Below, in pieces: positions 17,685-29,904 of a stretch of DNA of 64,000 nucleotides. Source of the DNA: Halomonas borealis (lineage in GTDB: Bacteria > Pseudomonadota > Gammaproteobacteria > Pseudomonadales > Halomonadaceae); assembly GCF_004798905.1 (NCBI RefSeq), contig NZ_SDMO01000003.1, positions 1 through 64,000 on the forward strand, given 5' to 3'. The translations under genes were made by a program, and so were the position numbers. Position 1 is the first letter of the stretch. Each line of letters starts with the position of its first letter. The notes under the pieces were generated by a model. That model worked only from the letters and a program-made list of their open reading frames with translations. It had not been told where the DNA came from and searched no databases.

Positions 17685-18350
17685 TCAGCAAGCGTCGCCG
17701 TCGGGCGACTCGGCGAACGCCTGCGAGCGGCGGTAGAGGCGCCCGGTGCTGTCGCCGGCGCGCACCTCGCGATGCAGCCGCCAGCCGCTCGGCACCTCGG
17801 GGGTGAGTGACGTTTCCGTCTCCACGTAGATCCAGGCATCCGGCGTCAGCCAGCCGGCCTCGAGGGCGCAGCAGCAGGGCGCGGCGAGGCCCTGGTGGAA
17901 GGGCGGGTCCACGAAGGCCAGCGAGAAGGGGGAGGTGGCCTCGCCAGGTCCGGCCTCGAGATGGCTTCGCGCGTCGGCCATGACGACCGCGGCGGAGGCG
18001 ATGCCCAGTGTCGCCAGGTTGTCGGACAGGGTCCGGGCGACCCGTGCGTCGCGCTCCACCAGTAGCGCCTCGGCGGCGCCGCGCGAGAGGGCCTCGAGGC
18101 CCAGCGCCCCGGTGCCGGCGAACAGGTCCAGCACCCGGGCGCCGGGGGTGGCCGGGCCTAGCCAGTTGAACAGCGTCTCGCGGACGCGGTCCGGCGTGGG
18201 GCGCAGCCCCGGGCTGTCCAGCACCGGCAGCCGGCGGCGGCGATGCTCGCCGCCGATGATGCGCAGCTGTCCAGCGGGGCGAGAGGTCGCCTGCTTGCCG
18301 CGGTCGCGGGCGGGCGTCGAGGATCGGGAAGAGGGGCGTCGTCGGCTCAT
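17685..18350 (-). CDS. rsmD: 16S rRNA (guanine966-N2)-methyltransferase
   Basis: A 221-residue class I SAM methyltransferase. The basic N-terminus leads to GQLRIIGGEHRRRRLPVLDSPGLRPTPDRVRETLFNWL, the RsmD hallmark. SAM motif I is VLDLFAGTGALGLEALSRGA and the catalytic motif is DPPF (FVDPPFHQG). It methylates G966 of 16S rRNA. The start at 18350 (MSRRRPSS) is preferred to 18386, which would intrude on the ftsY promoter region. Divergent from ftsY, as in E. coli. Confidence 0.94.
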   Translation of the reverse strand: MSRRRPSSRSSTPARDRGKQATSRPAGQLRIIGGEHRRRRLPVLDSPGLRPTPDRVRETLFNWLGPATPGARVLDLFAGTGALGLEALSRGAAEALLVERDARVARTLSDNLATLGIASAAVVMADARSHLEAGPGEATSPFSLAFVDPPFHQGLAAPCCCALEAGWLTPDAWIYVETETSLTPEVPSGWRLHREVRAGDSTGRLYRRSQAFAESPDGDAC

Positions 18351-18440
18351 GGTGCCGATTGTAGCGGGCGCCGTGTCCACAGTCATGGTGCGCGATGGTA
18401 GGATGTGGCGATTCGTTCACCCGCGAGGCTGAATCCCCCC

Positions 18441-19952
18441 ATGTTCGGTTTTTTCAAGCGTAAGAAGAAGCAAGAGCCCCAGCAGGACCCTCAGCAGGCC
18501 CCCGAGGCCGAGCAGGAGGAGGCGGCCGATGCCGCACCGGTCGAGCCTGAGACCGAGACGCCGGTCGAGGCCGAGCACGAATCCACCGTCGGGGACGAGT
18601 CGGGTGACCCCGAGCCGGTGGCTTCCGGGGGGGGCGAGGAAGCGGAGCCGGTCGACGAGGATCCGGTGCCCGTCGCCGCGGAGTCGGAGCCGGTGGTCGA
18701 AGAAGCTGAGCCCGCCGCCGCGGAGCCGGAGCCGGTGGTCGATGAGTCTGAGCCCGCCGCCGCTGAGTCGGAGCCGGTGGTCGATGAGTCTGAGCCCGTC
18801 GTCGCGGAGCCGGAGCCGGCGGTCGATGAATCTGAGCCCGTCGTCGCGGAGCCGGAGCCGGCGGTCGATGAATCCGAGCCCGTCGCCGCTGAGCCGGAGA
18901 CGGTGGTCGATGAGCCTGAGCCCGTCGAGCCGGAAAGCGCCGCGAAGGTCGAGCCTGCGCGGGCCGACGAGCCCGCCGCAAGGCCCAAGGCCGAGCCGCG
19001 CGACAAGCCCAAGAAGAAGGGCCTGTTCGCGCGCATGCGCGAAGGGCTTGGCAAGACCCGGGCCAACCTGACCGAAGGACTCGCCGGCCTGTTCCTGGGG
19101 CGCAAGCAGATCGACGATGATCTGATGGAGGAGCTCGAGACCCAGCTGCTGATGGCGGATGTGGGCATCGAGGCCACCACCCAGATCATCGACCGGCTCA
19201 CCGAGCGCGTCTCGCGCAAGGAACTCAAGGATCCCGAGGCGCTCTATCAGGCCCTGCAGGAGGAGCTGGCGACCCTGCTCGACGGCGTGACCGCCCCGCT
19301 GACCCTGCCGCCCAAGGGCGAGGGGCCCTTCGTGATCCTGGTGGTCGGCGTCAACGGCGTCGGCAAGACCACCACCATCGGCAAGCTGACGCAACGCTTC
19401 CAGCGCGAAGGTCGCAGCGTCATGCTGGCCGCCGGCGACACCTTCCGCGCCGCGGCCGTGGAGCAGCTCAAGGTCTGGGGCGAGCGCAACGAGGTGCCGG
19501 TGATCGCCCAGCATACCGGGGCCGACAGCGCCTCGGTGGTCTTCGACGCCCTGTCCGCCGCGCGCGCGCGGGGCGTCGACGTGCTGATCGCCGACACCGC
19601 CGGTCGGTTGCACAACAAGGCGCACCTCATGGAGGAGCTCAAGAAGGTGCGCCGGGTGATGGGCAAGCTCGACGAGCAGGCGCCCCACGAGGTGATGCTG
19701 GTGCTCGACGCCGGAACCGGCCAGAACGCACTCTCCCAGGCATCGACCTTCAACGAGGTGGTGCCGGTCTCCGGCATCACCTTGACCAAGCTCGACGGCA
19801 CCGCCAAGGGTGGGGTGATCTTCGCCCTGGCCCAGCAGCTGGGCACGCCGATCCGCTTCATCGGTGTCGGCGAGACCCTGGATGATCTGCGTCCCTTCGA
19901 CGCCCGGGAGTTCGTCGACGCCCTGTTCGACCGCGACGACGCTTCGTCATGA
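18441..19952 (+). CDS. ftsY: signal recognition particle receptor FtsY
   Basis: A 503-residue SRP receptor GTPase that docks ribosome-SRP complexes at the inner membrane. An N-terminal amphipathic basic segment (MFGFFKRKKK) is followed by a very long acidic A-domain with six 14-residue repeats (residues 83-166). The N-domain starts near FARMREGLGKTRANLTEGL. The G-domain has G1 GVNGVGKTTTIGKL, the insertion box DTFRAAAVEQL, G3 DTAGR and G4 TKLDGTAKGG. The catalytic part is standard; the A-domain is unusually repetitive. The start at 18441 is the ATG before the conserved MFGFFK. The stop overlaps the ftsE start as ATGA. Confidence 0.96.
   Translation: MFGFFKRKKKQEPQQDPQQAPEAEQEEAADAAPVEPETETPVEAEHESTVGDESGDPEPVASGGGEEAEPVDEDPVPVAAESEPVVEEAEPAAAEPEPVVDESEPAAAESEPVVDESEPVVAEPEPAVDESEPVVAEPEPAVDESEPVAAEPETVVDEPEPVEPESAAKVEPARADEPAARPKAEPRDKPKKKGLFARMREGLGKTRANLTEGLAGLFLGRKQIDDDLMEELETQLLMADVGIEATTQIIDRLTERVSRKELKDPEALYQALQEELATLLDGVTAPLTLPPKGEGPFVILVVGVNGVGKTTTIGKLTQRFQREGRSVMLAAGDTFRAAAVEQLKVWGERNEVPVIAQHTGADSASVVFDALSAARARGVDVLIADTAGRLHNKAHLMEELKKVRRVMGKLDEQAPHEVMLVLDAGTGQNALSQASTFNEVVPVSGITLTKLDGTAKGGVIFALAQQLGTPIRFIGVGETLDDLRPFDAREFVDALFDRDDASS
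18687..18938 (+). repeat. six tandem 42-bp repeats inside ftsY
   Basis: Six in-frame 42-base units encode degenerate copies of E-P-V-V-D-E-S-E-P-A-A-A-E-S (residues 83-166 of FtsY). The two central copies are nearly identical at DNA level, which suggests recent slippage or recombination. The repeats are the reason several long false frames appear opposite this gene. Confidence 0.95.
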
Positions 19953-20617
19953 TCGCCTTCGAGCACGTTGGCAAGCGCTACGGCGGGCGCTTCGATGCGC
20001 TCGCCCATCTCGATTTCCGTGTGCGGCGCGGCGAGATGGTGTTCCTCACCGGCCACTCGGGGGCCGGCAAGAGCTCGCTGCTGCGGCTGCTGATGCGCCT
20101 GGAGCGTCCCAGCCGTGGGCGCATCCTGGTGGCCGGCCATGACATCGATCGCCTGCACCATAGCCAGGTGCCCTTCTACCGGCGCCAGATCGGTGTGGTC
20201 TTCCAGGACCACCAGCTGCTGTTCGACCGCTCGATCTACCACAACGTGGCGCTGCCGCTGGAGATCCAGGGCGCCGAGCCTCGCGAGGCGGCGCGGCGGG
20301 CACGCGCGGCGCTGGACAAGGTGGGGCTCTTGCATCGCGAGAAGGCGCTGCCCATCGAGCTGTCCGGCGGCGAGCAGCAGCGCGTGGGCATCGCCCGGGC
20401 GGTGGTCAACAAGCCGGCGCTGTTGCTCGCCGACGAGCCCACCGGCAACCTGGATCCCCAGCTTTCGGCGGACATCATGAGCCTGTTCGAGGACTTCCAT
20501 CGCATCGGTACCACGGTGATGGTGGCTAGCCACGACCTGGCCCTGATCGCCCGCCTGCGCCACCGTACCCTGCGTCTCCATGAGGGGCGCCTGGTCGCCG
20601 ACGAGGAGGTCTCATGA
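19949..20617 (+). CDS. ftsE: cell division ATP-binding protein FtsE
   Basis: A 222-residue ABC ATPase that with FtsX activates septal peptidoglycan hydrolases through periplasmic partners. Walker [16 protein letters not shown]-loop VVFQDHQLL, signature [14 protein letters not shown] and Walker [13 protein letters not shown] are all present. It begins [15 protein letters not shown], the normal FtsE start. Overlaps ftsY upstream and ftsX downstream by 4 bases each. Confidence 0.97.
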   Translation: MIAFEHVGKRYGGRFDALAHLDFRVRRGEMVFLTGHSGAGKSSLLRLLMRLERPSRGRILVAGHDIDRLHHSQVPFYRRQIGVVFQDHQLLFDRSIYHNVALPLEIQGAEPREAARRARAALDKVGLLHREKALPIELSGGEQQRVGIARAVVNKPALLLADEPTGNLDPQLSADIMSLFEDFHRIGTTVMVASHDLALIARLRHRTLRLHEGRLVADEEVS

Positions 20618-21585
20618 GCCGCGAAGCCCCCGCCCGTCGCGGCGCCCAGACCCAGCGTCCCTCATCCGGTGGCCGCTGGCGTAGCTGGCTGCGCCACCAT
20701 CGGGCGATGGCGCTGGACAGTGCCCGCCGACTGTTGCGCCACCCGTTGAGCAGCCTGCTGACCATGCTGGCGATCGCCATCGCCCTGATCCTGCCCGCGG
20801 GGCTGTGGTTGACCCTGGACGGCGCCCGGTTGATCGACACGCAGCTCGACGAGAGCGCGACGCTGACCGTCTATCTGGAGCAGGGTGTCGGTGGCGCCGA
20901 GGCGGGGCGCATCGAGGAGGCGCTGGCGGCCCAGGAGGGCGTGACGAATGCGCGCCTGATCAGTGCCGCCGAGGGCATGGTCGAATTCCAGCAGGCCCTG
21001 GGCCTGGAGGACGCCCTGGCACGGTTGCCGGATAACCCGCTGCCGGCGAGCGTGGTGATTCGCCCCGATGACCCGTCGCCGTCGGCGGTGAAGCGCCTGG
21101 CGGGCGGCCTGGAGGACATGGCCGGGGTCGATGAGGTGCGGCTGGACCTGGCCTGGTTGGAGCGGCTCGGCCAGCTGGCCGAGTTGGGGCGGCGCGCCGG
21201 CCTGGGGCTCGCGGTGCTGTTCGGCCTGGGCGTGCTGCTGGTGGTCGGTAACACCATCCGTCTGGCGGTGGAGAATCGCCGCCAGGAGATCGAGGTGGTG
21301 ACGCTGATCGGTGCCACCCACGCCTTCGTGCGTCGCCCTTTCCTCTACAGCGGCGCCTGGTACGGGTTGGGTGGTGGCATGCTGGCCGGGCTTTTGCTGA
21401 GCCTCGGCGGCGACTGGCTGGCCACGCCGGTCGCCGCGCTGGCGGCCAGCTACGGCGCGGGATTCGCGCTACCCGGGTTGGGGTTGGCGGGGTCGGCAAC
21501 CCTGCTTGGCTGTAGTACACTATTGGGCTGGCTGGGAGCCTGGATCGCCGTGAGTCGGCATCTGGCACAGATTCGTCCCCGCTAG
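20614..21585 (+). CDS. ftsX: cell division membrane protein FtsX
   Basis: A 323-residue protein with four membrane helices and a periplasmic loop after the first ([22 protein letters not shown]...). A basic N-terminal cytoplasmic region (about 30 residues) precedes helix 1 at [19 protein letters not shown]. The conserved [27 protein letters not shown] stretch is the FtsX C-terminal core. It forms the FtsEX complex with the preceding ATPase. The ATG overlaps the ftsE stop. No clear terminator follows before rpoH. Confidence 0.95.
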   Translation: MSREAPARRGAQTQRPSSGGRWRSWLRHHRAMALDSARRLLRHPLSSLLTMLAIAIALILPAGLWLTLDGARLIDTQLDESATLTVYLEQGVGGAEAGRIEEALAAQEGVTNARLISAAEGMVEFQQALGLEDALARLPDNPLPASVVIRPDDPSPSAVKRLAGGLEDMAGVDEVRLDLAWLERLGQLAELGRRAGLGLAVLFGLGVLLVVGNTIRLAVENRRQEIEVVTLIGATHAFVRRPFLYSGAWYGLGGGMLAGLLLSLGGDWLATPVAALAASYGAGFALPGLGLAGSATLLGCSTLLGWLGAWIAVSRHLAQIRPR

Positions 21586-21657
21586 CGGCGCATCCCCGAA
21601 TCGGGAATGCTGCCGGAACCAAATCGATAAACCGCTATCCAAGGCGACGACTCAGGT

Positions 21658-21684
21658 TTCCACACACGGGATTCCACACACGGG
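21658..21684 (+). repeat. two tandem 14-bp repeats in the rpoH leader
   Basis: TTCCACACACGGGA is immediately followed by TTCCACACACGGG, then C. The pair sits 23 bases upstream of the rpoH ATG, inside the probable leader. It may be a regulator-binding site or affect leader structure; nothing more can be said. Confidence 0.6.
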
Positions 21685-21706
21685 CTTCAACGGAGACATC
21701 TTGCAC

Positions 21707-22573
<867 letters not shown>

Positions 22574-22605
22574 AGCGCCGGTCTCCGTGGGCACTGAGTC
22601 ACAAG

Positions 22606-22639
22606 AAAACCCCGAAGGCCTCGGCCTTCGGGGTTTTTT
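22606..22639 (+). terminator. intrinsic terminator after rpoH
   Basis: AAAACCCCGAAGGCC and GGCCTTCGGGGTTTT form a 15-bp stem with a two-base loop and six T at the 3' side. With A residues on the other flank, it can also terminate the leftward slmA transcript. Confidence 0.92.
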
Positions 22640-22662
22640 GTGGTGCCCTCAAGCGCCTGGCG

Positions 22663-23274
22663 CTAGGCGGTCTGGGGTGCCTCGCGGAGCAGTCCCGCCG
22701 ACAGGGCCGGCCACTGGTCGTCCCAGTGTGCGGTGGGGCGGTGATAGAAGTCGCTGCGCACGTACTGGGCGATGCGTCCTTCGACCTGGGCGGCGAGCAG
22801 GTTGGCGGCGGCCGGAATCGGCAGCGAGGGGCGACGCCCCTCGCGTAGCTCGGCCTCCCTCAGTACCTGCTTGAGCTGGGTCTCGAGACGCTCGAACAGC
22901 TGGTGGATACGTAGCCGCAGTCGTGCCGTCTCGCCGGTCAGCGCGTCGCCGCCGAGCAGCCGCGACAGACCCGGGTTCTTCTCGGCGAAGGCCAGCACCA
23001 GGGTGAGGATCTGGCCGCAGCGTGGCAGCGCCTCGGGGACTTCCTCGAGGATCCGGCCGATGCGTTCGAACAGCGTCTGCTCGATGAACTCGATGAGCCC
23101 TTCGAACATGCGTGCCTTGCTGGGGAAGTGGCGGTAGAGGGCGGCCTCGGAGACGCCGACCTGTCGGGCCAGGGCGGCGATGGTGATGCGCTTGCCGCTG
23201 TCTTCCTCCAGCATCAGTGCCAGCCCCTGGAGGATCTGCTCCCGGCGGCTGGGGGTAGGGGTTGCCTGCGTCAT
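22663..23274 (-). CDS. slmA: nucleoid occlusion factor SlmA (TetR family)
   Basis: A 203-residue TetR-family DNA-binding protein. The helix-turn-helix is [56 protein letters not shown], which is SlmA-specific in its second half. SlmA binds chromosomal sites and blocks FtsZ assembly over the nucleoid. Its position next to the dut-coaBC-radC-rpmBG-mutM cluster matches E. coli. Here argB and algC lie between slmA and dut. Confidence 0.93.
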   Translation of the reverse strand: MTQATPTPSRREQILQGLALMLEEDSGKRITIAALARQVGVSEAALYRHFPSKARMFEGLIEFIEQTLFERIGRILEEVPEALPRCGQILTLVLAFAEKNPGLSRLLGGDALTGETARLRLRIHQLFERLETQLKQVLREAELREGRRPSLPIPAAANLLAAQVEGRIAQYVRSDFYHRPTAHWDDQWPALSAGLLREAPQTA

Positions 23275-23332
23275 ATGTGCTTTTCTTGTCGGTTTCTAGA
23301 TAAGCAAGGCATCCGGGGCAGGAGCCCCGGCA

Positions 23333-25673
<2,341 letters not shown>

Positions 25674-25704
25674 CTCGTCGTCCTGGTGCGTGGGGCGGCA
25701 GGCG

Positions 25705-26172
25705 TCAGTGGCGGCCGGAGTGGCCGAAGCCGCCGTCGCCGCGGAGGCTTTCGTCGAAGTCGTCGACCAGCTCGAGGTCGGCCTGCACCACCGGCACGAG
25801 CACGTACTGCGCCAGGCGCTCGAAGGGCTCGAGGGTGAAGGTCGTGGTGCCGCGGTTCCACACCGAGATCATCAGTTCGCCTTGGTAGTCGGAGTCGATC
25901 AGCCCGACCAGGTTGCCGAGCACGATGCCGTGCTTGTGGCCTAGCCCCGAGCGGGGCAGCACCATGCCGGCGAGGCTCGGATCGGCGATGTGCATCGCCA
26001 GGCCGGTGCGCACCAGCTCGCAGTCGCCGGGCTCGAGCACCAGGGGGGCGTCGAGCAGGGCGCGCAGGTCCATGCCGGCGGAGCCGTCGGTGGCGTAGTG
26101 GGGCAGATGATCGCGCATCCGCTCGTCGAGCAGTTTGACGGCGAGGCGGGGGCGGTCGGTGATGGTCGGCAT
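25705..26172 (-). CDS. dut: dUTP diphosphatase
   Basis: A 155-residue trimeric dUTPase that hydrolyses dUTP to dUMP, supplying thymidylate synthesis and keeping uracil out of DNA. Motifs 1-5 are all present: [42 protein letters not shown] and the C-terminal arm [11 protein letters not shown]. Located between coaBC and algC; the dut-coaBC pairing is conserved in proteobacteria. Confidence 0.97.
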   Translation of the reverse strand: MPTITDRPRLAVKLLDERMRDHLPHYATDGSAGMDLRALLDAPLVLEPGDCELVRTGLAMHIADPSLAGMVLPRSGLGHKHGIVLGNLVGLIDSDYQGELMISVWNRGTTTFTLEPFERLAQYVLVPVVQADLELVDDFDESLRGDGGFGHSGRH

Positions 26173-26209
26173 CGGGTGTCTTCCAGGGCTTGTGAAGTAG
26201 TGGATGAGG

Positions 26210-27421
26210 TCAGTCGGCCAGCCGGGCCAACGCTCGGCGGATCACGGCCTCGGCGAGATCGGCCTTGGGCTGGGGCGGCAGGTCTGCCTGGCCGGTGGTC
26301 TCATCCTCGCGCCATAGCAGCAGGGCGGCGTTGTCGTCGGCACCGAAGCCGAGCCCGGCTCGGGAGACGTCGTTGGCGACCACCATGTCCAGGTGCTTGC
26401 GCGTGAGCTTGTCGTGGGCGTAGGCCGCAAGCTCACGGGTCTCGGCGGCGAAGCCGACCACATAGGGGCGGTCGGGGCGCGCGGCGACGGCGGCGATGAT
26501 GTCGGGGTTCTTGACCAGGCGCAGGGTGAGGGTGTCCTCATCATGCCGCTTCTTGAGCTTGTGTTCGGCCGGCGCCTCGGCGCGGTAGTCGGCCACCGCG
26601 GCGCAGCCGATGAACAGGTCGCATCCACCGGCCAGGCGCTGGGCGGCCTCGTGCATCTCCCCGGCGCTCTCCACGTCGAAGCGTTCCACACCTGCGGGCG
26701 TGGGCAGCGCCACGGGGCCACTGATCAGCTGCACCCGGGCGCCGAGGGCGGTGGCGGCGGCGGCCAGGGCATAGCCCATCTTGCCGGAGCTGTGGTTGGA
26801 GAGGTAGCGCACCGGGTCCAGCGGCTCGCGGGTCGGGCCGGCGGTGATCACCACGCGGACGCCCTCGGCGGGGCGGTCGGCGGGGGCGGCCAGCGCGCCC
26901 AGGATGGCTTCGGGTTCGAGCATGCGCCCGGGCCCCACGTCGCCGCAGGCTTGGTCACCGCTGTCCGGGCCTAGCAGTCGCCAGCCGTCTTCGGTCAGCC
27001 GGTGGGCATTGCGGGCGGTGGCCGGCTGGCGCCACATAGCCTGGTTCATGGCTGGCGCCATGGCCTTCTCGGCGTCGCTGGCCAGGCACAGGGTAGTGAG
27101 CAGGTCGTCGGCGTGGCCGTGGGCCAGGCGCGCCATCAGGTCGGCGGTGGCCGGGGCGATCAGGATCAGATCGGCCCAGCGGGCCAGCTCGATGTGCCCC
27201 ATGCCGGCCTCGGCCTCGGGGTCGAGCAACGAGGTGCGCACCGGCTCGCCGGTCAGCGCCTGCAGGGTCAGGGGCGTGATGAAGGCCTGGGCGCCGTCGG
27301 TCATCACCACGCGCACCTCGCAGCCGGACTGCTTGAGCAGGCGGGCGAGCTGGGCGCTCTTGTAGGCGGCGATGCCGGCGCTGATGCCGAGCAGAACGCG
27401 CCGTCGGGGGGCTGTCGACAT
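26210..27421 (-). CDS. coaBC: bifunctional phosphopantothenoylcysteine decarboxylase/ligase
   Basis: A 403-residue two-domain coenzyme A enzyme. The N-terminal CoaC flavoprotein ([26 protein letters not shown], active-site His, PAMNQAMW motif) decarboxylates phosphopantothenoylcysteine. The C-terminal CoaB domain ([40 protein letters not shown] and the [11 protein letters not shown] motif) makes that intermediate. Divergent from radC. Confidence 0.96.
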   Translation of the reverse strand: MSTAPRRRVLLGISAGIAAYKSAQLARLLKQSGCEVRVVMTDGAQAFITPLTLQALTGEPVRTSLLDPEAEAGMGHIELARWADLILIAPATADLMARLAHGHADDLLTTLCLASDAEKAMAPAMNQAMWRQPATARNAHRLTEDGWRLLGPDSGDQACGDVGPGRMLEPEAILGALAAPADRPAEGVRVVITAGPTREPLDPVRYLSNHSSGKMGYALAAAATALGARVQLISGPVALPTPAGVERFDVESAGEMHEAAQRLAGGCDLFIGCAAVADYRAEAPAEHKLKKRHDEDTLTLRLVKNPDIIAAVAARPDRPYVVGFAAETRELAAYAHDKLTRKHLDMVVANDVSRAGLGFGADDNAALLLWREDETTGQADLPPQPKADLAEAVIRRALARLAD

Positions 27422-27537
27422 GGTCGTATCCGCGCATGAGGCTGATCGCCTACCTTACCATTCGGCCGCATTCTTGCGTAGCCGCCGCCTGGCGAGCCTG
27501 GACTACACTGCCCGGGAGAAACAGGCGGGAGGTCGTG

Positions 27538-28212
27538 ATGTCGATTCGTGACTGGCCGGAGGGCGAACGCCCCCGGGAGAAGCTGCTGGCGCTGGGGCCC
27601 GAGGCGCTTTCCGATGCCGAGCTGCTGGCGATCTTCCTGCGCGTGGGGGTGCGCGGGCGTTCGGCGGTGGACCTGGCCCGCGACCTGTTGTCGGTCTTCG
27701 GCGGCCTGCGTCCGCTGCTCGAGGCCGAGCGTTCCCGCTTCTGCGCCGAGCGCGGCCTGGGAGAGGCGAAGTTCGTGCAGCTTCAGGCCACCCTCGAACT
27801 GTCCCGGCGCCACCTGGCCAGCCGGCTGGCGCGGGAGGAGGCGTTGACCTCGCCGTCGCTGGTGCGCGCCTATCTCGCCTCGCGGCTACGCCATCTCGGT
27901 CACGAAGAGTTCGCGGCGCTGTTCCTCGACAGCCAGCACCGGGTGATCCGTTTCGAATCGCTGTTCCGGGGTACCCTCGACAGCGCCTCGGTGTACCCCC
28001 GCGAGGTGGTGAAGCGCGCGCTGGAGCTGGGCGCCGGGGCGCTCATCCTCGCCCACAATCATCCCTCCGGTGTGGCCGAGCCCAGCGATGCCGATCGTCG
28101 CATCACCGCACGGCTCAAGGAGGCGCTCGCGCTGTTCGAGATCCGGGTGCTGGATCATTTTGTGGTCGGAGACGGCGAAGTGGTGTCCTTCGCCGAGCAA
28201 GGGCTGCTATAA
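27538..28212 (+). CDS. radC: RadC-family JAMM-domain protein
   Basis: A 224-residue protein with a helix-hairpin-helix region ([25 protein letters not shown]) and a JAMM metalloprotease-like domain. The metal motif is [14 protein letters not shown], with a catalytic Glu upstream in [15 protein letters not shown]. Its role is unclear in the literature; an early link to repair was withdrawn, and some relatives are in mobile elements. The start is the ATG at 27538 with a GGGAGG ribosome site. The first 34 codons of the longer frame have no coding look. Precedes rpmB as in E. coli. Confidence 0.93.
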   Translation: MSIRDWPEGERPREKLLALGPEALSDAELLAIFLRVGVRGRSAVDLARDLLSVFGGLRPLLEAERSRFCAERGLGEAKFVQLQATLELSRRHLASRLAREEALTSPSLVRAYLASRLRHLGHEEFAALFLDSQHRVIRFESLFRGTLDSASVYPREVVKRALELGAGALILAHNHPSGVAEPSDADRRITARLKEALALFEIRVLDHFVVGDGEVVSFAEQGLL

Positions 28213-28314
28213 TCCGCCGCGATCAAAACACAGCAGTGGCAGTCGTGCTCGCCCAAAACGGACCCCGCGAGGTGAAGTTGGCCGGCGATGGCGCTGCATC
28301 AATCTGCACGTCGC

Positions 28315-28343
28315 TTGTCTGGCAACGTTGACTCTGGTATAAA
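28315..28343 (+). promoter_or_regulatory. σ70 promoter for rpmB-rpmG
   Basis: TTGTCT (28315-28320), 17 bases, TATAAA (28338-28343). The -10 is preceded by TGG, an extended -10. The rpsB promoter at 55741 has the same core (TGGTATAAAG). It lies 112 bases upstream of rpmB, leaving a leader of about 105 bases. Confidence 0.7.
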
Positions 28344-28454
28344 GTGCAGCCTTTGAATTCCCTTGGGTCAAATGACAGCGGGGTCGTCCCGGTTTTGCCC
28401 GACAGGTTTTGAACAATCAGGTATCCCTACCTGGCCAAGCGGTTGGAGGCTCTC

Positions 28455-28691
28455 ATGTCCAAAGTATGTCAGGTTACCGGCAAGCGCCCGGTGACTGGTA
28501 ATAACGTTTCACACTCCCAGCGCAAGACGCGTCGTCGTTTCGTGCCGAACCTGCACAGCCACCGTTTCTGGGTGGAGTCCGAGAAGCGCTTCGTCCGCCT
28601 GCGCCTCTCCTCCAAAGGCATGCGCATCATCGACAAGAAGGGCATCGAAGCGGTGCTCGGCGACATTCGCAAGCGTGGCGAAACCGTCTAA
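28455..28691 (+). CDS. rpmB: 50S ribosomal protein L28
   Basis: A 78-residue ribosomal protein ([20 protein letters not shown]), full length for the family. The start at 28455 follows GGAGG by a short spacer; the upstream ATG at 28443 has no ribosome site. Cotranscribed with rpmG 24 bases downstream. Confidence 0.98.
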   Translation: MSKVCQVTGKRPVTGNNVSHSQRKTRRRFVPNLHSHRFWVESEKRFVRLRLSSKGMRIIDKKGIEAVLGDIRKRGETV

Positions 28692-28715
28692 GCGTTTCCA
28701 TCAGGGAGAAGACTC

Positions 28716-28871
28716 ATGCGTGACAAGATTCGTCTGGTGTCCAGTGCCGGTACCGGCCACTTCTACACCACCGACAAGAACAAGCGGAACACTCCGGACA
28801 AGATGGAGATGAAGAAATTCGATCCGGTTGTTCGCAAGCACGTGATGTACAAGGAAGCCAAGATCAAGTAA
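28716..28871 (+). CDS. rpmG: 50S ribosomal protein L33
   Basis: A 51-residue protein, [20 protein letters not shown], ending in MYKEAKIK. It is the zinc-free (C-minus) form of L33, with no CxxC pairs. A GGAG site lies just upstream. Confidence 0.98.
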   Translation: MRDKIRLVSSAGTGHFYTTDKNKRNTPDKMEMKKFDPVVRKHVMYKEAKIK

Positions 28872-28926
28872 ATCGGGATCCCCGCGGTTCCCGAGATCGC
28901 TTCCGCCGCAGGCCTCGGCCTGTCCT

Positions 28927-28956
28927 CAAGAACCCGGCCCGATGGTCGGGTTCTTG
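28927..28956 (+). terminator. intrinsic terminator after rpmG
   Basis: CAAGAACCCG and CGGGTTCTTG form a 10-bp stem with a 10-base loop that can pair partly. It lies 55 bases after the rpmG stop and separates it from mutM. The T-run is interrupted, so termination may be partial. Confidence 0.65.
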
Positions 28957-28995
28957 CGTATTGATCCTCGAACGCCGCCGAGAGCGCATCGCCCC

Positions 28996-29817
28996 ATGCC
29001 CGAGTTGCCCGAAGTCGAGACCACCCGGCGTGGCATCGTCCCGCACGTGGAGGGTCGCGAGATCACCGAGGTGGTCGTGCGTCACCGCCGCCTACGCGTG
29101 CCGGTGCCGGCGGACCTGCCCGATCGCCTGGTGGGCATGCGTATCGGCGCACTGGCGCGGCGCGCCAAGTACCTGCTGATGCCCCTGGAGGGCGACGATA
29201 GCACCCTGCTGTGGCATCTCGGTATGTCCGGGAGCCTGCGCATCGCCCGAGTCGGCGAGTTACCCAAGAAGCACGATCATCTCGACCTGGTGCTCGAAGA
29301 CGGCGCGGTGCTGCGCTACCACGATCCGCGGCGCTTCGGCTTCGTCGACTGGCTGGCCGGCGACGCCGAGCATGACCCGCGCCTCGCCAAGCTGGGGCCG
29401 GAGCCGCTCTCCGAGGCCTTCGACGGCGAGCGGCTGTATACCCTGTCGCGGCGCCGGCGGTTGGCCGTGAAGCCGTTCCTGATGGACAATACCGTGGTGG
29501 TGGGGGTCGGCAACATCTATGCCGCCGAGGCGCTGTTCCTGGCCGGCATCGATCCCCGTCGCGCCGCCGGGCGGATTTCCCGGCGACGCTACGAGCGCTT
29601 GGCGGCCGCGGCTCGCGAGGTGCTGGCCGCCGCCATCACCCAGGGCGGCACCACCCTGCGCGACTTCGTCGGCGGCACCGGCGAGCCGGGCTATTTCGCC
29701 CAGCGGCTCAATGTCTATGGCCGCGATGGCGAGCCCTGCCGGCGCTGCGGCGCCGAGCTGCGCCTGGTGACCCTGGGTCAACGAGCCAGCGTATTCTGCG
29801 GTGAGTGTCAGACCTGA
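28996..29817 (+). CDS. mutM: formamidopyrimidine-DNA glycosylase
   Basis: A 273-residue base-excision repair enzyme removing 8-oxoguanine and formamidopyrimidines. The catalytic N-terminus is [14 protein letters not shown] (Pro as nucleophile after Met removal). The conserved Lys lies in [10 protein letters not shown]. The helix-two-turn-helix region includes [23 protein letters not shown]. The C-terminal zinc finger is CRRCG...CGEC. The start at 28996 gives the conserved PELPE end; the longer frame from 28942 would destroy it. Confidence 0.97.
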   Translation: MPELPEVETTRRGIVPHVEGREITEVVVRHRRLRVPVPADLPDRLVGMRIGALARRAKYLLMPLEGDDSTLLWHLGMSGSLRIARVGELPKKHDHLDLVLEDGAVLRYHDPRRFGFVDWLAGDAEHDPRLAKLGPEPLSEAFDGERLYTLSRRRRLAVKPFLMDNTVVVGVGNIYAAEALFLAGIDPRRAAGRISRRRYERLAAAAREVLAAAITQGGTTLRDFVGGTGEPGYFAQRLNVYGRDGEPCRRCGAELRLVTLGQRASVFCGECQT

Positions 29818-29904
29818 CGCGCCGCGATCCGATTCGATGCCCCGGCGCATGGCCCGGTGGCATCCCCTGAACGTCTCCACGACGCCCACGACGAGAGTCC
29901 CGAC

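Noticed and set aside
21701-21706. TTG start codon for rpoH
   Set aside because: The ATG two codons later gives the family N-terminus; TTG is possible but less likely.
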